A DNA stretch of 64,000 nucleotides from Sinotaia quadrata (Eukaryota > Mollusca > Gastropoda > Architaenioglossa > Viviparidae): positions 88,532,058-88,596,057 of the forward strand of contig CM054178.1 of NCBI GenBank assembly GCA_028829895.1, read 5' to 3'. A program made the translations under genes and the position numbers. This document shows, piece after piece, positions 46,601 to 52,999 of this stretch (position 1 is its first letter; each line of letters starts with the position of its first letter). The notes under the pieces are model-generated. The model made no database searches, was not told the DNA's origin, and saw only the letters and a program-made list of their open reading frames with translations.

Positions 46601-47705
46601 GTGTTAAATTCACTGTAGTGTGATTGTTGTAGATTGATAACATAATTCTGATAGCAAATGTCTGTTCAATCATTCTGTGAGTATAACTGTTAGATTTGTG
46701 ATAGATGTATATGGACAGTATATCATCCCAGCTGGTCAGCTTTAAGAAAAGAAATCACTGTACAGTGAAAATTCAGAATGTTTTTGTGTATATAAGAATG
46801 CTCTAAAGACCTGATATAACAGATTTTTAACAATAGCTGTCATCTGTTCATTGTTTTTAGTACATCAGTAGACTTTAATAATTTCATTGTTTATATAATT
46901 TTCTCATACACAACTAGATTTCTACAATGCCTTGAGGATTTTTAATTTTTATAATTTTAGTTTCAAAGTTTGCTGTCCACTTTCTGTGCACTGTTGTGCC
47001 CATACCAAAGCTAACTCTTTCTGATTTTAATTTGCCAAAAGATGTTTAGCAGGCTTGACTTAAATTTCATGGAACCTTTTAAGAGCAAGAACTATAATTG
47101 CCTCACTCAGTAGGTTTGACTGATCATACTGAGAAACAAATAAGGGTCAAATATCAGTTTCTAATGAGGGTCTACTCTTCTATAACAGTAGGTTTGACTG
47201 AACATACTGAAAAACAAATAAGGGTCAAATATCAGTTTCTATTGAGGGTCTACTCTTCTATAACAGATAGGTTCTCACTTGAGGCTTAGGGAACCCCTCG
47301 ATACCCAAGTGGTGGGGAGAAAGTGAAGTTGGGAATTTCTCTACGAACAGCTCCTCATTTACATGTATAATTAAAAAGCCAGTATGTTTTCCTGCTTGTT
47401 CCAAGGAAGTTGTTTCCTTATTGTGTGGTACATTATACTTGTAGAACACTTTAAAGCTTGTAAAATTGAAAATGGCAAGTTATAATGATACTTTATATGA
47501 CACATTCAGTAGAATCGAGCAACCCTATGGAAATTAAAAATATTTTGTTATGTTTTAAAATATACATTAAAAATAGAAAAAAGAATGCTCCTTTCTGTTT
47601 CAGAGACCAAGTCTTCTGTTTACTCCACCCCAGAAAAGCCAGAGTCATTCACCCCTTGTATGTAATGATGTGCCTGTAGCTACCCTCATTTCTTTTACTC
47701 CATGA
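16255..47705 (+). CDS. DLGAP5: DLGAP5/HURP orthologue, 19 coding exons, 1,477 aa
   Basis: This is hepatoma up-regulated protein, a mitotic kinetochore-fibre microtubule binder and Ran-dependent spindle-assembly factor of the GKAP/SAPAP family. Exons: 16255-16462, 17298-17518, 19043-19270, 21087-21177, 22115-22397, 22825-22895, 27489-29109, 29310-29377, 30786-30875, 31105-31269, 32035-32189, 33869-33976, 37432-37606, 37978-38287, 38885-39029, 43075-43210, 43973-44122, 46483-46589, 47604-47705. All 18 GT-AG junctions keep phase, and the total is 4,434 nt. An N-terminal basic helix (about residues 10-45) and a KWKEERELKRKIEAMEKAR helix match the human microtubule-binding region. SFAPTNFAF and STPLKAES match the central human motifs. 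GVSYFRCLLNAETEKL, FAGLVDDCERGDPRTTC-QDLQGFWD and VFDAGFFKVSSPV (about 980-1153) are the GKAP core. The C-terminus LISFTP resembles human LITFSP. The protein is much longer than human (about 846 aa), largely because of exon 7. Small missed or alternative exons remain possible. Confidence 0.92.
17298..17518 (+). CDS. DLGAP5: DLGAP5 exon 2, basic coiled helix
   Basis: Acceptor CTTGCAG, phase 1. It encodes LQEKFRKWKEERELKRKIE followed by RIKPGFKV, which aligns with human QMLQKYKEEKQLQKLKEQ and GIFKVGRY. The donor AAG|GTTATA is weak but keeps phase 0 with exon 3. Confidence 0.85.
19043..19270 (+). CDS. DLGAP5: DLGAP5 exon 3, basic Ser/Thr-rich linker
   Basis: Acceptor TTTTGTCCAG, donor AAAG|GTCAGT, both phase 0. 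It encodes TKRTLRSTGSS and other Lys/Ser-rich sequence comparable to the human SLRMTRSATQ-type linker. Confidence 0.82.
20007..20205. mobile_element. Pogo/Tigger-like MITE, TA target duplication
   Basis: A 199-bp element in intron 3 (19,271-21,086). The left end CAGCGGAACCCACGATAAGG and the reverse complement of the right end, CAGTGAAACCTCATTATAAC, are related terminal inverted repeats. TA flanks both sides (20,005-20,006 and 20,206-20,207). An inner pair, ATAATGAGGTCGTA and TACGACCTCATTAT-type, forms a second inverted repeat. CAGTGAAACCTC ends with TA duplication fit the Tc1/mariner-pogo group. No coding capacity. Confidence 0.72.
21087..21177 (+). CDS. DLGAP5: DLGAP5 exon 4
   Basis: Acceptor TTGTTGTACAG in phase 0. 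The exon encodes NKVSLQTVGQGHFMAPTRSS and a Lys-rich end. The donor CAAG|GTTTGT is weak at +3 to +5 but gives the phase-1 join required by exon 5. The donor is the first unit of the 39-bp minisatellite that follows. Confidence 0.72.
21178..21935. repeat. 39-bp minisatellite starting at the exon 4 donor
   Basis: About 18 units with a consensus beginning GTTTGTACTTTACCTCTCAT. Thirteen regular 39-bp copies start at 21,296, flanked by more divergent copies from 21,178 and after 21,842. The first unit begins exactly at the GT of the exon 4 splice donor, and the copy at 21,296 is preceded by AAACAAG just as the true donor is. Because 39 is divisible by 3, long repetitive frames (over 200 codons) stay open on both strands. 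Those are artefacts. Confidence 0.95.
22115..22397 (+). CDS. DLGAP5: DLGAP5 exon 5, SFAP motif region
   Basis: Acceptor GTTATAG, phase 1; donor GGCAG|GTGAGA, phase 2. The exon encodes SFAPTNFAFAAPSN and LSPASAASFLIPN, aligning with human SFAPKDFMFQPLDG and TPRSANAFLTPS. This is a well-conserved signature of HURP between the N-terminal and GKAP parts. Confidence 0.92.
22825..22895 (+). CDS. DLGAP5: DLGAP5 exon 6, TPLK motif
   Basis: Acceptor GATTTTTACAG, donor AATG|GTATGT. The exon encodes RTSTPLKAESVQSLCGYND and a short acidic end. TPLKAES corresponds to human TPLKTEV directly after the exon 5 block. Confidence 0.88.
24760..25870. mobile_element. Nested 1,111-bp long-TIR element with internal satellite, 9-bp TSD
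   Basis: The left end GGTGACCCGTCAAAACCGCG and the reverse complement of the right end, GGTTCACCGACAAAACCGCG, match at 17 of 20. Similarity continues for about 100 bp (24,760-24,862 against 25,768-25,870), built on repeated GACAAAACCGCG/GACAAAATCGCG words. Identical 9-bp flanks GCGAAACAC (24,751-24,759 and 25,871-25,879) mark the target duplication inside the pogo-like element. The interior is a 94-bp tandem array. Long TIRs plus a 9-bp duplication fit a Mutator-like or foldback element. No transposase is present. Confidence 0.85.
24914..25670. repeat. 94-bp satellite inside the nested element, about 8 units
   Basis: Units begin TTCATTCTTTTCATTACCTT, continue with GTGTAAGGATTATTTGCACT and end AAATTATTAAGATTAGATAT. 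Spacing is 93-94 bp for the first units (about 24,914, 25,007, 25,101, 25,195), with shortened variants afterwards. Two sequence variants (TTTGCACTCAGTATC and TTTACACGTAGTATC) alternate in the right half. Confidence 0.9.
26462..26655. mobile_element. hAT-type MITE, 8-bp TSD
   Basis: A 194-bp element. The left end is CTGGGTTCTTAACCAGTG, and the reverse complement of the right end is CAATGGTTCTCATCAACC. GGTTCTYAACC-type ends are typical of many hAT/Charlie MITEs. The flanks CACTAAAG (26,454-26,461) and CACCAAAG (26,656-26,663) are an 8-bp duplication with one mismatch. G-rich subterminal sequence, no coding frame. Confidence 0.78.
27489..29109 (+). CDS. DLGAP5: DLGAP5 exon 7, 540-residue Arg/Ser-rich expansion
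   Basis: A single 1,621-nt open exon. Acceptor ATGTTTCAG in phase 1; donor GAGGC|GTATGT in phase 2. It encodes residues about 368-907. Composition is Ser/Glu/Lys/Arg-rich and looks disordered. A basic motif recurs: LRRSMEL, GRRISRQLRKS, GRSRRSCRSL, KLRSLRRSAARS, KLRRSRRSVAK, RTRRSLHLPG, TAKRRRTAT. Human HURP has only about 80 residues at this position, between the TPLK motif and the GKAP core. R-R-x-S contexts resemble Aurora/PKA sites, and human HURP is an Aurora A substrate. The uninterrupted 540-codon frame is the strongest coding signal in the window. Confidence 0.93.
29310..29377 (+). CDS. DLGAP5: DLGAP5 exon 8
   Basis: Acceptor TAATTTTCAG, donor CCAG|GTAAGG. It encodes IKIISTSPMVEMTRRTPKHI plus SPG, a short basic Ser/Thr-Pro segment that continues the exon 7 style. 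Confidence 0.8.
29378..30785 (+). other. DLGAP5: DLGAP5 intron 8
   Basis: AT-rich intron. Its last 310 bp (30,478-30,785) are duplicated, diverged, at about 11,060-11,455. I see nothing else in it. Confidence 0.75.
30786..30875 (+). CDS. DLGAP5: DLGAP5 exon 9
   Basis: Acceptor TTTCTTTCAG, donor CAGC|GTAAGA. It encodes EQIKNCTALLFSDDDLSVEP and a short tail ending in DPKEQ. I see no counterpart in human HURP. The first 17 bases lie inside the block shared with 11,060-11,485, so the exon border may have arisen from that repeat. Confidence 0.78.
31105..31269 (+). CDS. DLGAP5: DLGAP5 exon 10, start of GKAP domain
   Basis: Acceptor GTTTCAG, donor GAAG|GTATTG. The GVSYFRCLLNAETEKLAALG segment aligns with human GVPYFRNILQSETEKLTSHC, the opening of the GKAP domain. 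The exon end CCAGGACTGTGTGAAGAAG and its donor are repeated several times in the following intron. Confidence 0.93.
31247..31620. repeat. About 70-bp tandem repeat spanning the exon 10 donor
   Basis: About six decaying units. Each starts near TGTTCCAGGACTGTGAAGAA, then GGTATTGTTTTGG and TTTACTGATAATTGTGTAGT. The first unit is the last 23 nt of exon 10 plus the start of intron 10; later units start near 31,317, 31,389, 31,457, 31,515 and 31,580. Units 2 and 3 keep the CCAG...GAAG|GTAT arrangement. Confidence 0.9.
32035..32189 (+). CDS. DLGAP5: DLGAP5 exon 11, GKAP core
   Basis: Acceptor ATTTGTACAG, donor CCA|GTAATT. It encodes TRLLM-like ARLLIGDKFQQFAGLVDDCE and then TCQDLQGFWDLICIP, aligning with human FKQFEGLVDDCEYKRG and TCTDLDGFWDMVSF. 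This is the most conserved block of the family. Confidence 0.96.
32209..32500. repeat. 44-bp minisatellite just inside intron 11
   Basis: Six to seven units of TTTTTAACTCAAACTTTTAG followed by AGCACATAAATCCTAAATAAACTG, one of them shortened by 22 bp. The array starts about 20 bp after the exon 11 donor but does not include it. Confidence 0.93.
33000..33180. repeat. Diverged tandem repeat, unit about 70 bp
   Basis: Two to three diverged copies containing GACAAGTATAGTGACTCGAA-like and TTATAACTATTTCTAGAC-like words, in intron 11. Confidence 0.55.
33400..33582. repeat. Tandem repeat, unit about 58 bp, 3 copies
   Basis: Three copies of AAATTACACATAGTTAATGA then ATTGAATATCTCTTGATCTG and CTACAATGTGATGAGTTCTC, in intron 11. 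Confidence 0.88.
33869..33976 (+). CDS. DLGAP5: DLGAP5 exon 12, GKAP core
   Basis: Acceptor CATTTCTGTAG, donor AAAG|GTGAGA, phase 0 on both sides. VEDLNKKFAALVTLKDNNWQ aligns with human IEDVIHKFNNLIKLEESGWQ directly after the FWD motif of exon 11. Confidence 0.94.
34090..35060. mobile_element. Diverged relative of the piggyBac-like element in intron 17
   Basis: Shares blocks in the same order and orientation with 44,255-45,220: ACTGTAATTATCAATGGATT, TATTATAGACATACTAAGGA-like, AATAATAAAACGTTCTCTTA-like, ATTATCACATGGTCATATCC, TTTCAGTAGGGGTTGGTTGA and TTCAGAATGGCTGC. The ends are eroded, so boundaries are approximate. Contains a long poly-T run at about 34,618-34,645. No transposase frame. Confidence 0.7.
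35439..35513. repeat. Perfect 24-bp hairpin in intron 12
   Basis: TTTTTTCCCACTTCTTACATCAGT (35,439-35,462) is the exact reverse complement of 35,490-35,513, separated by a 27-nt loop. The perfect pairing stands out in an otherwise eroded intron. It could be a pre-miRNA-like fold, a solo foldback repeat or a palindromic TE end. Confidence 0.9.
35520..37431 (+). other. DLGAP5: DLGAP5 intron 12, distal part
   Basis: Very AT-rich intronic sequence up to the exon 13 acceptor. I see no repeat, TE end or coding frame that I can support. Confidence 0.5.
37432..37606 (+). CDS. DLGAP5: DLGAP5 exon 13, FDAGFF motif
   Basis: Acceptor GACTTACAG, donor GAAG|GTACTG. It encodes SKFAAFKAHLVQQRTKTDV and then VFDAGFFKVSSPV, aligning with human VFDAGFFRVESPVKLF. 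It closes the GKAP-homology region. Confidence 0.95.
37978..38287 (+). CDS. DLGAP5: DLGAP5 exon 14, contains a KEN box
   Basis: Acceptor TTTGTAAG (weak polypyrimidine but AG in phase 1), donor TGCAG|GTATAT in phase 2. It encodes AGTPNKQKSPFNSTKEPENK followed by EN, then LLRRSLGTMSPH and a Ser-rich tail. K-E-N at 38,034-38,042 (residue about 1181) fits an APC/C KEN degron. Confidence 0.86.
38885..39029 (+). CDS. DLGAP5: DLGAP5 exon 15
   Basis: Acceptor GTTGTAG, donor TTACAG|GTACCT. It encodes RRSTRIRKSVCFVDPEPS and a Pro/Ser-rich end. The basic RRSTRIRKSV stretch repeats the style seen in exon 7. Confidence 0.85.
39030..43074 (+). other. DLGAP5: DLGAP5 intron 15, nothing recognised
   Basis: A 4-kb intron, mostly AT-rich. 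The stretch 41,130-42,480 is somewhat richer in GC and complexity than its surroundings and contains a 69-codon frame (42,256-42,465). I find no known motif, inverted ends or splice borders for it. Confidence 0.5.
43075..43210 (+). CDS. DLGAP5: DLGAP5 exon 16
   Basis: Acceptor TTTCTCTATAG, donor CCCAG|GTAAAA. It encodes ASSVELEDSPFNCDSLLINS and a Ser/Thr-rich continuation ending LLSAPG, acidic and probably disordered. Confidence 0.82.
43973..44122 (+). CDS. DLGAP5: DLGAP5 exon 17, basic RRSV motif
   Basis: Acceptor TTGTCTGACAG, donor CATTG|GTACAG. It encodes AERRKSRRSVSFALSPSQN and ends TPYNRDSIG. RRKSRRSVSF resembles the exon 7 motif. The last bases of the exon and its donor head a tandem array in intron 17. 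Confidence 0.86.
44108..45455. repeat. 53-bp minisatellite spanning the exon 17 donor, split by a transposon
   Basis: Seven units of about 53 bp. Each has TTCCATTGGTACAGACTGAC, then ACTACAACATTAATGTCA and TTTCTTCAGTCCACA. The first unit contains the true exon end ATTCCATTG and its GTACAG donor; the others lie in the intron. Three units precede and four follow the inserted element at 44,255-45,220. Each unit carries a pyrimidine-rich TTTCTTCAG a short distance before the copied donor. Confidence 0.93.
44255..45220. mobile_element. piggyBac-like non-autonomous element, TTAA borders
   Basis: A 966-bp element flanked by TTAA on both sides (44,251-44,254 and 45,221-45,224). The left end CCCGTTCATTGTC and the reverse complement of the right end, CCCGTTCGGTGTC, form short terminal inverted repeats. 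TTAA duplication with CCC-starting ends is the piggyBac signature. The insertion splits one 53-bp minisatellite unit exactly at its TTAA (ACAACATTAA...TTAATGT). No transposase frame. Confidence 0.88.
46483..46589 (+). CDS. DLGAP5: DLGAP5 exon 18
   Basis: Acceptor TTTAAAATGCAG, donor CTTCT|GTGAGT. It encodes VASKRILRRSNLGNICETEF and ends with KDIYPKPSS. Another LRRS motif is present. Confidence 0.85.
47095..47268. repeat. Tandem duplication in intron 18, unit about 80 bp
   Basis: Two copies of CAGTAGGTTTGACTGATCAT, then ACTGAGAAACAAATAAGGGT and TCTACTCTTCTATAACA. The second copy starts near 47,187. Confidence 0.88.
47604..47705 (+). CDS. DLGAP5: DLGAP5 exon 19, C-terminus and stop
   Basis: Acceptor TTTCTGTTTCAG. 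It encodes RPSLLFTPPQKSQSHSPLVC and ends with ATLISFTP then TGA at 47,703-47,705. The end resembles the human C-terminal LITFSPLQPGEF, cut after the proline. Confidence 0.87.
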   Translation, partial: RPSLLFTPPQKSQSHSPLVCNDVPVATLISFTP

Positions 47706-47892
47706 ATGGACATTGATAATGATTTCATTACGGTGATGATTTGTTCGAAATATTATCAGATTTTACATCAGTCATACGAATAGTCTCTTTGTAGCCCAAT
47801 TTAAGTGATGAATGCTGTGTAAATAGTAAATGTATGTGAGTAAAATGTTGCCATTGTTAAACTGCCTTATACATGTCGTTAATCCTGAATTC

Positions 47893-47898
47893 AATAAA
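47893..47898 (+). terminator. DLGAP5: Candidate polyadenylation signal of DLGAP5
   Basis: AATAAA about 190 nt after the stop codon, the first canonical hexamer in the 3' flank. Later AATAAA words occur, so longer 3' UTRs are possible. Confidence 0.45.
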
Positions 47899-47909
47899 TA
47901 ATGAGTGGC

Positions 47910-50080
47910 ATATGTTTGGGTTATTTTTTAGATGTGCATATTTGACTAGATTAAAATGCAGTTTTTCAATTAATTAAATGCATCATTATCTTTTCATTTC
48001 AATTAATTCATAATTATAATTAATAAGCTGTTTGTTCAGTGCTGTTAGAACATTGATGTATCATGTGACTTGTGAAAACACTATTACCTGAAAAGTGATT
48101 TTTGAACTCTGATGGTTTTTGTTATTCAAGATGAAATAACATATATTTCTAAATGTGAATTTAGATACTTTAGGATTACCAGAGGTGCTGTTTGATACCT
48201 GTAGGAAATGAATTTATATAAACAATAAGTTAATTGTCAAGAATCTACATCTGAAGTTATCTAGATTTATTTCTTTCCATTGTCATGGATGTACTCTCTA
48301 GTCAGCAGCCAGTAAAAACATTTGAGATATTTCTAGTTCCAGTGTTTGCATGCTAATCATGCTTTTTGAAGTGTTAAACACTTTGTTATAAACGATAATT
48401 CTCAATCTAATGTGTTACAGACAAAGATTCTCAATCCAGTATGTGCTGACACTAAAGAGCTATTATGCTTTTCCAAGTCTTCCACAGTTTGTTAGGTTTC
48501 TATTTATAAATGTGGCAACTCTTGTTTTAGAATATTTCAGCAATTAAAGAAATTATATTTGATTAATATTTTTGCCTACAGTTTTATGTACAGTATTTTT
48601 AGTGTGTGCAGAAATCTGTCTATTTAGTTGAAAAGATTTTGAGAAACAGTTTTGAATTTGAAGCATCGTTTTCATCAGTAGAGCACATTCCCTATCAAGT
48701 GATTGTTGGCTGCTGCCATCATTGTTTTTAAAATCAACATATGACTGGACTGAACTTGTCCTAACTGCTTTCTCTTACAAGTTTTCTAGACATTGCTTTA
48801 GTTGTTGTATCTAAAGTATTAGAGTAAACACATTGTTTCCTTGTTAGAAATAATTATAACAAAAATAAGTAAATAACAACTAAAAGTTTAATATTTAGAT
48901 CGCAGTGTAATATTCATCTCATTTGATTGGTATATTGAACAGCAATGATTTGTACTCAAAATGGCATTAATCATGCTAAACATGAAGGCTAACAAAGATC
49001 ATTAAGTCAACCACTCTCTCTCAAGATATATGTGTGTTTTTGGTCTTTAGTTATTTTTGTGTTTAGGAAATAAGGAGATGAGCATAATAATGCCTGTATA
49101 TGTTTCTGGTCTTTAGTCATTTTATGTCCAGAAGGTATGTTTCTGTTCTTTTGTTTCCAGGAGTTGTGTTTCTGTTCTTTTATTTTATGTCCAGTGGTTA
49201 AGGAGACCATATTAATGCCTGCTGCACTACTAGAGGCTTATAATTTGTATATACATTTAACCCCCCCCAAAAAAAAATAAAATAAAAAATTGCTATATTA
49301 ATAACATAATTCCAGAGTTTAATGTAAACATTTGTAAATATAACTTGTTTTAGTAATCACACTTTTCATTTCAACTGCACAACCAAATAATTATTCAACA
49401 GTTTATGAAACTGTTAATTAATAATTAAAACAGCTTCATCAACAATACAATGCTACTTTGCTGGCACACTCAGTGTATTGGTACATTATTTTATATATCC
49501 TTTATTAAAACAGCATCACTATATATATAATGTTTTTCTTTTCTTTTGCATTGTATTGTTCTTAGAGTGAAGATTGCAAGAGAACAAACTCTAAAGACCT
49601 CAAATGGATAGTTAGGCACCTGTATAGGTGATATTTGATACCTGCTTTTATTAGAAACATTTAACATTTCAGTAACAACAAAAATATGAAAATAAATCAG
49701 ATGCATTGAATTTGAAACGTAACTGATGCAGGAACAATACAACTATTTCAAAGTAAAATGATGTAAATGTCTATGCCACTTTATCTGCTTTACATTGTGG
49801 TCCCGATCTGGGGTCTAAGATATCCGACCATAAGTGAATCTGCTTGATTTGAAATTTATTGTTTAGTAAATATGTTAACATAGACATTAAGCAAAGTGAC
49901 TTTAAACATATACTTGCTTGCTACATATTTGTGAAAATTGTTTATGAAGACAATTTTATGACCATTGTTTTAAATTAGTAGTCACATGCTTGCTGCACAT
50001 GTGTGCCATCCAAAATATTTTTTGGACAAAATATCAGTTGAGTTTTTGACTTCATTGTGATTTCACAGAGCAAGCATGAA
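47910..50080. other. Convergent intergenic region, nothing recognised
   Basis: AT-rich sequence after the DLGAP5 stop. Small local repeats with TTTCTGTTCTTTT/GGTCTTTAG words occur at about 49,030-49,200. No gene. Confidence 0.45.
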
Positions 50081-50084
50081 CTAG

Positions 50085-50222
50085 AGTTCAACTGTTATGT
50101 GTTACATTAGGGTTCAACTGTTATAAGCAATTATGTGTTACATTAGGGTTCAACTATTATAAGCAATTATGTGTTACATTAGGGTTCAACTGTTATAAGC
50201 AGTTATGTGTTACATTAAGCTG
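50085..50222. repeat. 36-bp minisatellite, 3-4 copies
   Basis: Units of AGGGTTCAACTGTTATAAGC followed by AATTATGTGTTACATT, nearly identical between copies. Confidence 0.88.
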
Positions 50223-50421
50223 CATATCAGTATATCATATATGTAATATGGATATATCCATATCAAGTGGATGTATTGGAAAGTTTTGGCTAAAAGGTGT
50301 AGCTCCAAATTTTTCATGTAGCAAAAATATCAGTATTAGTAGATATTATATAGAGATTTAATTTTTAAACCTGCCAAGTGCTATAGCTAAGAAGGAAAAT
50401 AATGTATTATTTGGTACCAAT

Positions 50422-50423
<2 letters not shown>

Positions 50424-50471
<48 letters not shown>
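50424..50471. repeat. (CA)n/(TA)n microsatellite
   Basis: A short CACACA run followed by about 19 TA dinucleotides. Confidence 0.97.
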
Positions 50472-50474
<3 letters not shown>

Positions 50475-51959
50475 TAGAATGACTAGTTAAAACTATATAA
50501 AGGAAAAGTACAAGATGTTAGCTAATATTTTTCTTGAACCTGCAAACAACCCTTATTTTATAATTCATACTGTGACCAAAATCTTCCAGTAAACAGTGAT
50601 AGGTAGTACACAGTGATTGTTCACTAAAAGTCCTTTGATCTGTACGAGATGTATTTAAACTGATCACTTTTTTTTTCATTGTCGTACAATAAAATTATTA
50701 TTGTATTCTAAAAGTATCTTTATTTTGTAATTGTAAACAAGAAAACTGACATTTGACAATATGTTAATCAATTATATTAAATTCTTTTTACAACAGGTCT
50801 GTGTGCTCTGATATGTATGAATGTAATATATGCCAACTTTGAAAATATTCAATTTTTGACAATAAATTTGTATCCCTTTATATTTATGGAAAACATTGTC
50901 TGCATACTTTAGTTACTAAAAGAAAAGTTGAATATTTCTTATACACTAGACACTTGTACTATAGGGTGAAACTTTCATAAATGTGTATTGGGGGAATTCA
51001 CAAAACCCCTGTTCAAAAGAATAGAAGAATGTAGCTGCTGGTTCTGATTCATGTGATACATCCATTTGAAAAATCTGCATTGATCTTTTAAGTTCCTGAG
51101 TGATGACCTAATGTTGATAAGGGGATGTAAGCCTGCATCCATCACACCGAGAACAACGATAATGTCCCAGTAGAACATCAGAGCAGAATCCGATCAGTGC
51201 TATAAGAAACTTGTGAGCATCAGCTTTTCATCTTTCTATGTTATTCATTCTTTACAGTGAGACCAGAGAAACAAAACAAACAAGAATGTTGGGCTTATAC
51301 TCTCATTGATTATTCATTAAACACATTTTCTATACATATCTAATTAATAAAGATTTAATTAACTGCACACGAGTCCTTTTAATACTGTTTTATTTTAATT
51401 TGTTTTTAAAATACTTAGGAAATAATTTCTTTTTAGGTTTTACTTTAACCAAGATTTCTCCAAATACCAGTCAAGGTCCTTAGAATCATGGGTTTTAGAT
51501 ATACTCCTACGATTAGTTGTATCAATCAGACATAATTAGGTCTGTTGATCTTGTGATCAGATAAATATTATAATAGGCTTTGTGCATCTTTTGGTAGACT
51601 TGAACTGCAATGACTACTACTAACAGAAGTCTAAGATTCTTAGGAATGCTAACAGTAGATCTCTAGTGTGTTTAAAACATAACAGTATGAACTCTCAGAA
51701 GAATTTCACCTAACATGTTAGAAAAGTGATGTTGCATTAAAGTCAATAATCTTTTACTCAATTAAATAATTGTTCATTATAAAAATAAATTTGTTATAGA
51801 CCAAAGAGATCTTTAAAATAAACTCAAGGAATTATTAATCCAGAAGTATCCTGGAAAATTATAAATACTGTAAATATTTTATTGCCCCATAAATAGTCCT
51901 ATTAAAATCCATACCAAAGGATGCCTTCAGTAACAATCCTTGATAATCTTTTGGCATGT

Positions 51960-52960
51960 GACTGTTAGATCTATCTGCTTAACTACTCCACAAAAATAGA
52001 ATATCAAACATCCACCAAAATACAAGGTTGCATAAACATGACTCGTCTTTAAGTAGGTATTTTCCTTTCATGGCCATAAAAATAGCTACTTCATTTCTCA
52101 GGTCATTGAAGGATTTCAACATTTTTCTCTACTCAACAAGCATTATGTTATAAAAAGAATGTTAAGTTTTGGTGGTTAGCCTTCAAGTCACTGAGAAATT
52201 CTTGAAATTGTCGTCGACTTAAAAAATTTATACAGAAAACTATGGTTGTCATGTTGAATTTAATTGATTTAGCACATAGGTTTTGTTGATGTATAATACT
52301 GTAAAGAATGCATATGTCCTACATCAGACTGTTTATGCTTTTTCTATTCAACTTCTTGTGTTTTATTTTTGCCACTGCACCTATATGCGAACCAATCATT
52401 AGAGGCATCCTAGTCACTATTCCATACAATATTGTCTAGTTGAGTTCAGATTTATCAAGAGTATTTTTGACTTTTTGAAAAATATCTTTTCCTGTTCATT
52501 GTCGTTCATTGGCTGAAGTGAAAGCATTTCTTCAGTGCATTTAAAACGGAAATAACTCTTTGTATGAAAATTGCTAGTTTAACCATATCTGTGTTGTCTG
52601 TGCTTTCGATGATGGGAGCAAGTGAAAAGCTAGTTTCTTTAGTGCTAACATTGTCATCAGCCATACTTATTACTACCACTGATACTGCCTGGCCACCACC
52701 ATCCAAGAGAGAGACTTGTATTGTTACATTCCATTCTTTTTTTCAGCGCACAATATATTCACTACTTCACTGAGACAATCTTGCCTTTACAAATTTGTCG
52801 GTTTTGTTCTGAACTTTTTGGAAAACCATCTGCTGACAAGTCAATGCTTTCTTCAAATTCTGCATTTTTCTTTTCTTAGTTCACTGTTCAGTTTTCATAG
52901 CTTGAAAGTTTTGATTCATAGTGTCTATTTAAGTTGTACTCTTTAATGAGTGAAATGGTT
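51960..52960 (-). pseudogene. Decayed hAT transposase (GTF2IRD2/ZBED5-like)
   Basis: On the minus strand, fragments line up in family order through several stops and frameshifts. KEYNLNRHYESK (52,909-52,944) matches the BED-finger-like EYN-RHYETKH motif. A TCQQMVFQK-like stretch near 52,840 corresponds to the SQQS-F segment. A later block contains SIIHQQNLCAKSIKF and then FLSRRQFQEFLSDLK (52,181-52,275), matching the IIHQ-LCAK and L-HRQF motifs. SFNDLRNEVAIFMAMKGKYL (about 52,020-52,110) matches the RFFELR-EI--FL--KG motif. The order and spacing are those of hAT transposases. A G/C-rich GGCCTTGGCCCATGGGC near 53,730-53,745 may be part of the same element's flank. Non-functional. Confidence 0.8.
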
Positions 52961-52999
52961 TCAGAACACCTGTTGACTTTTCTCTTTTTGTTTGACGCT

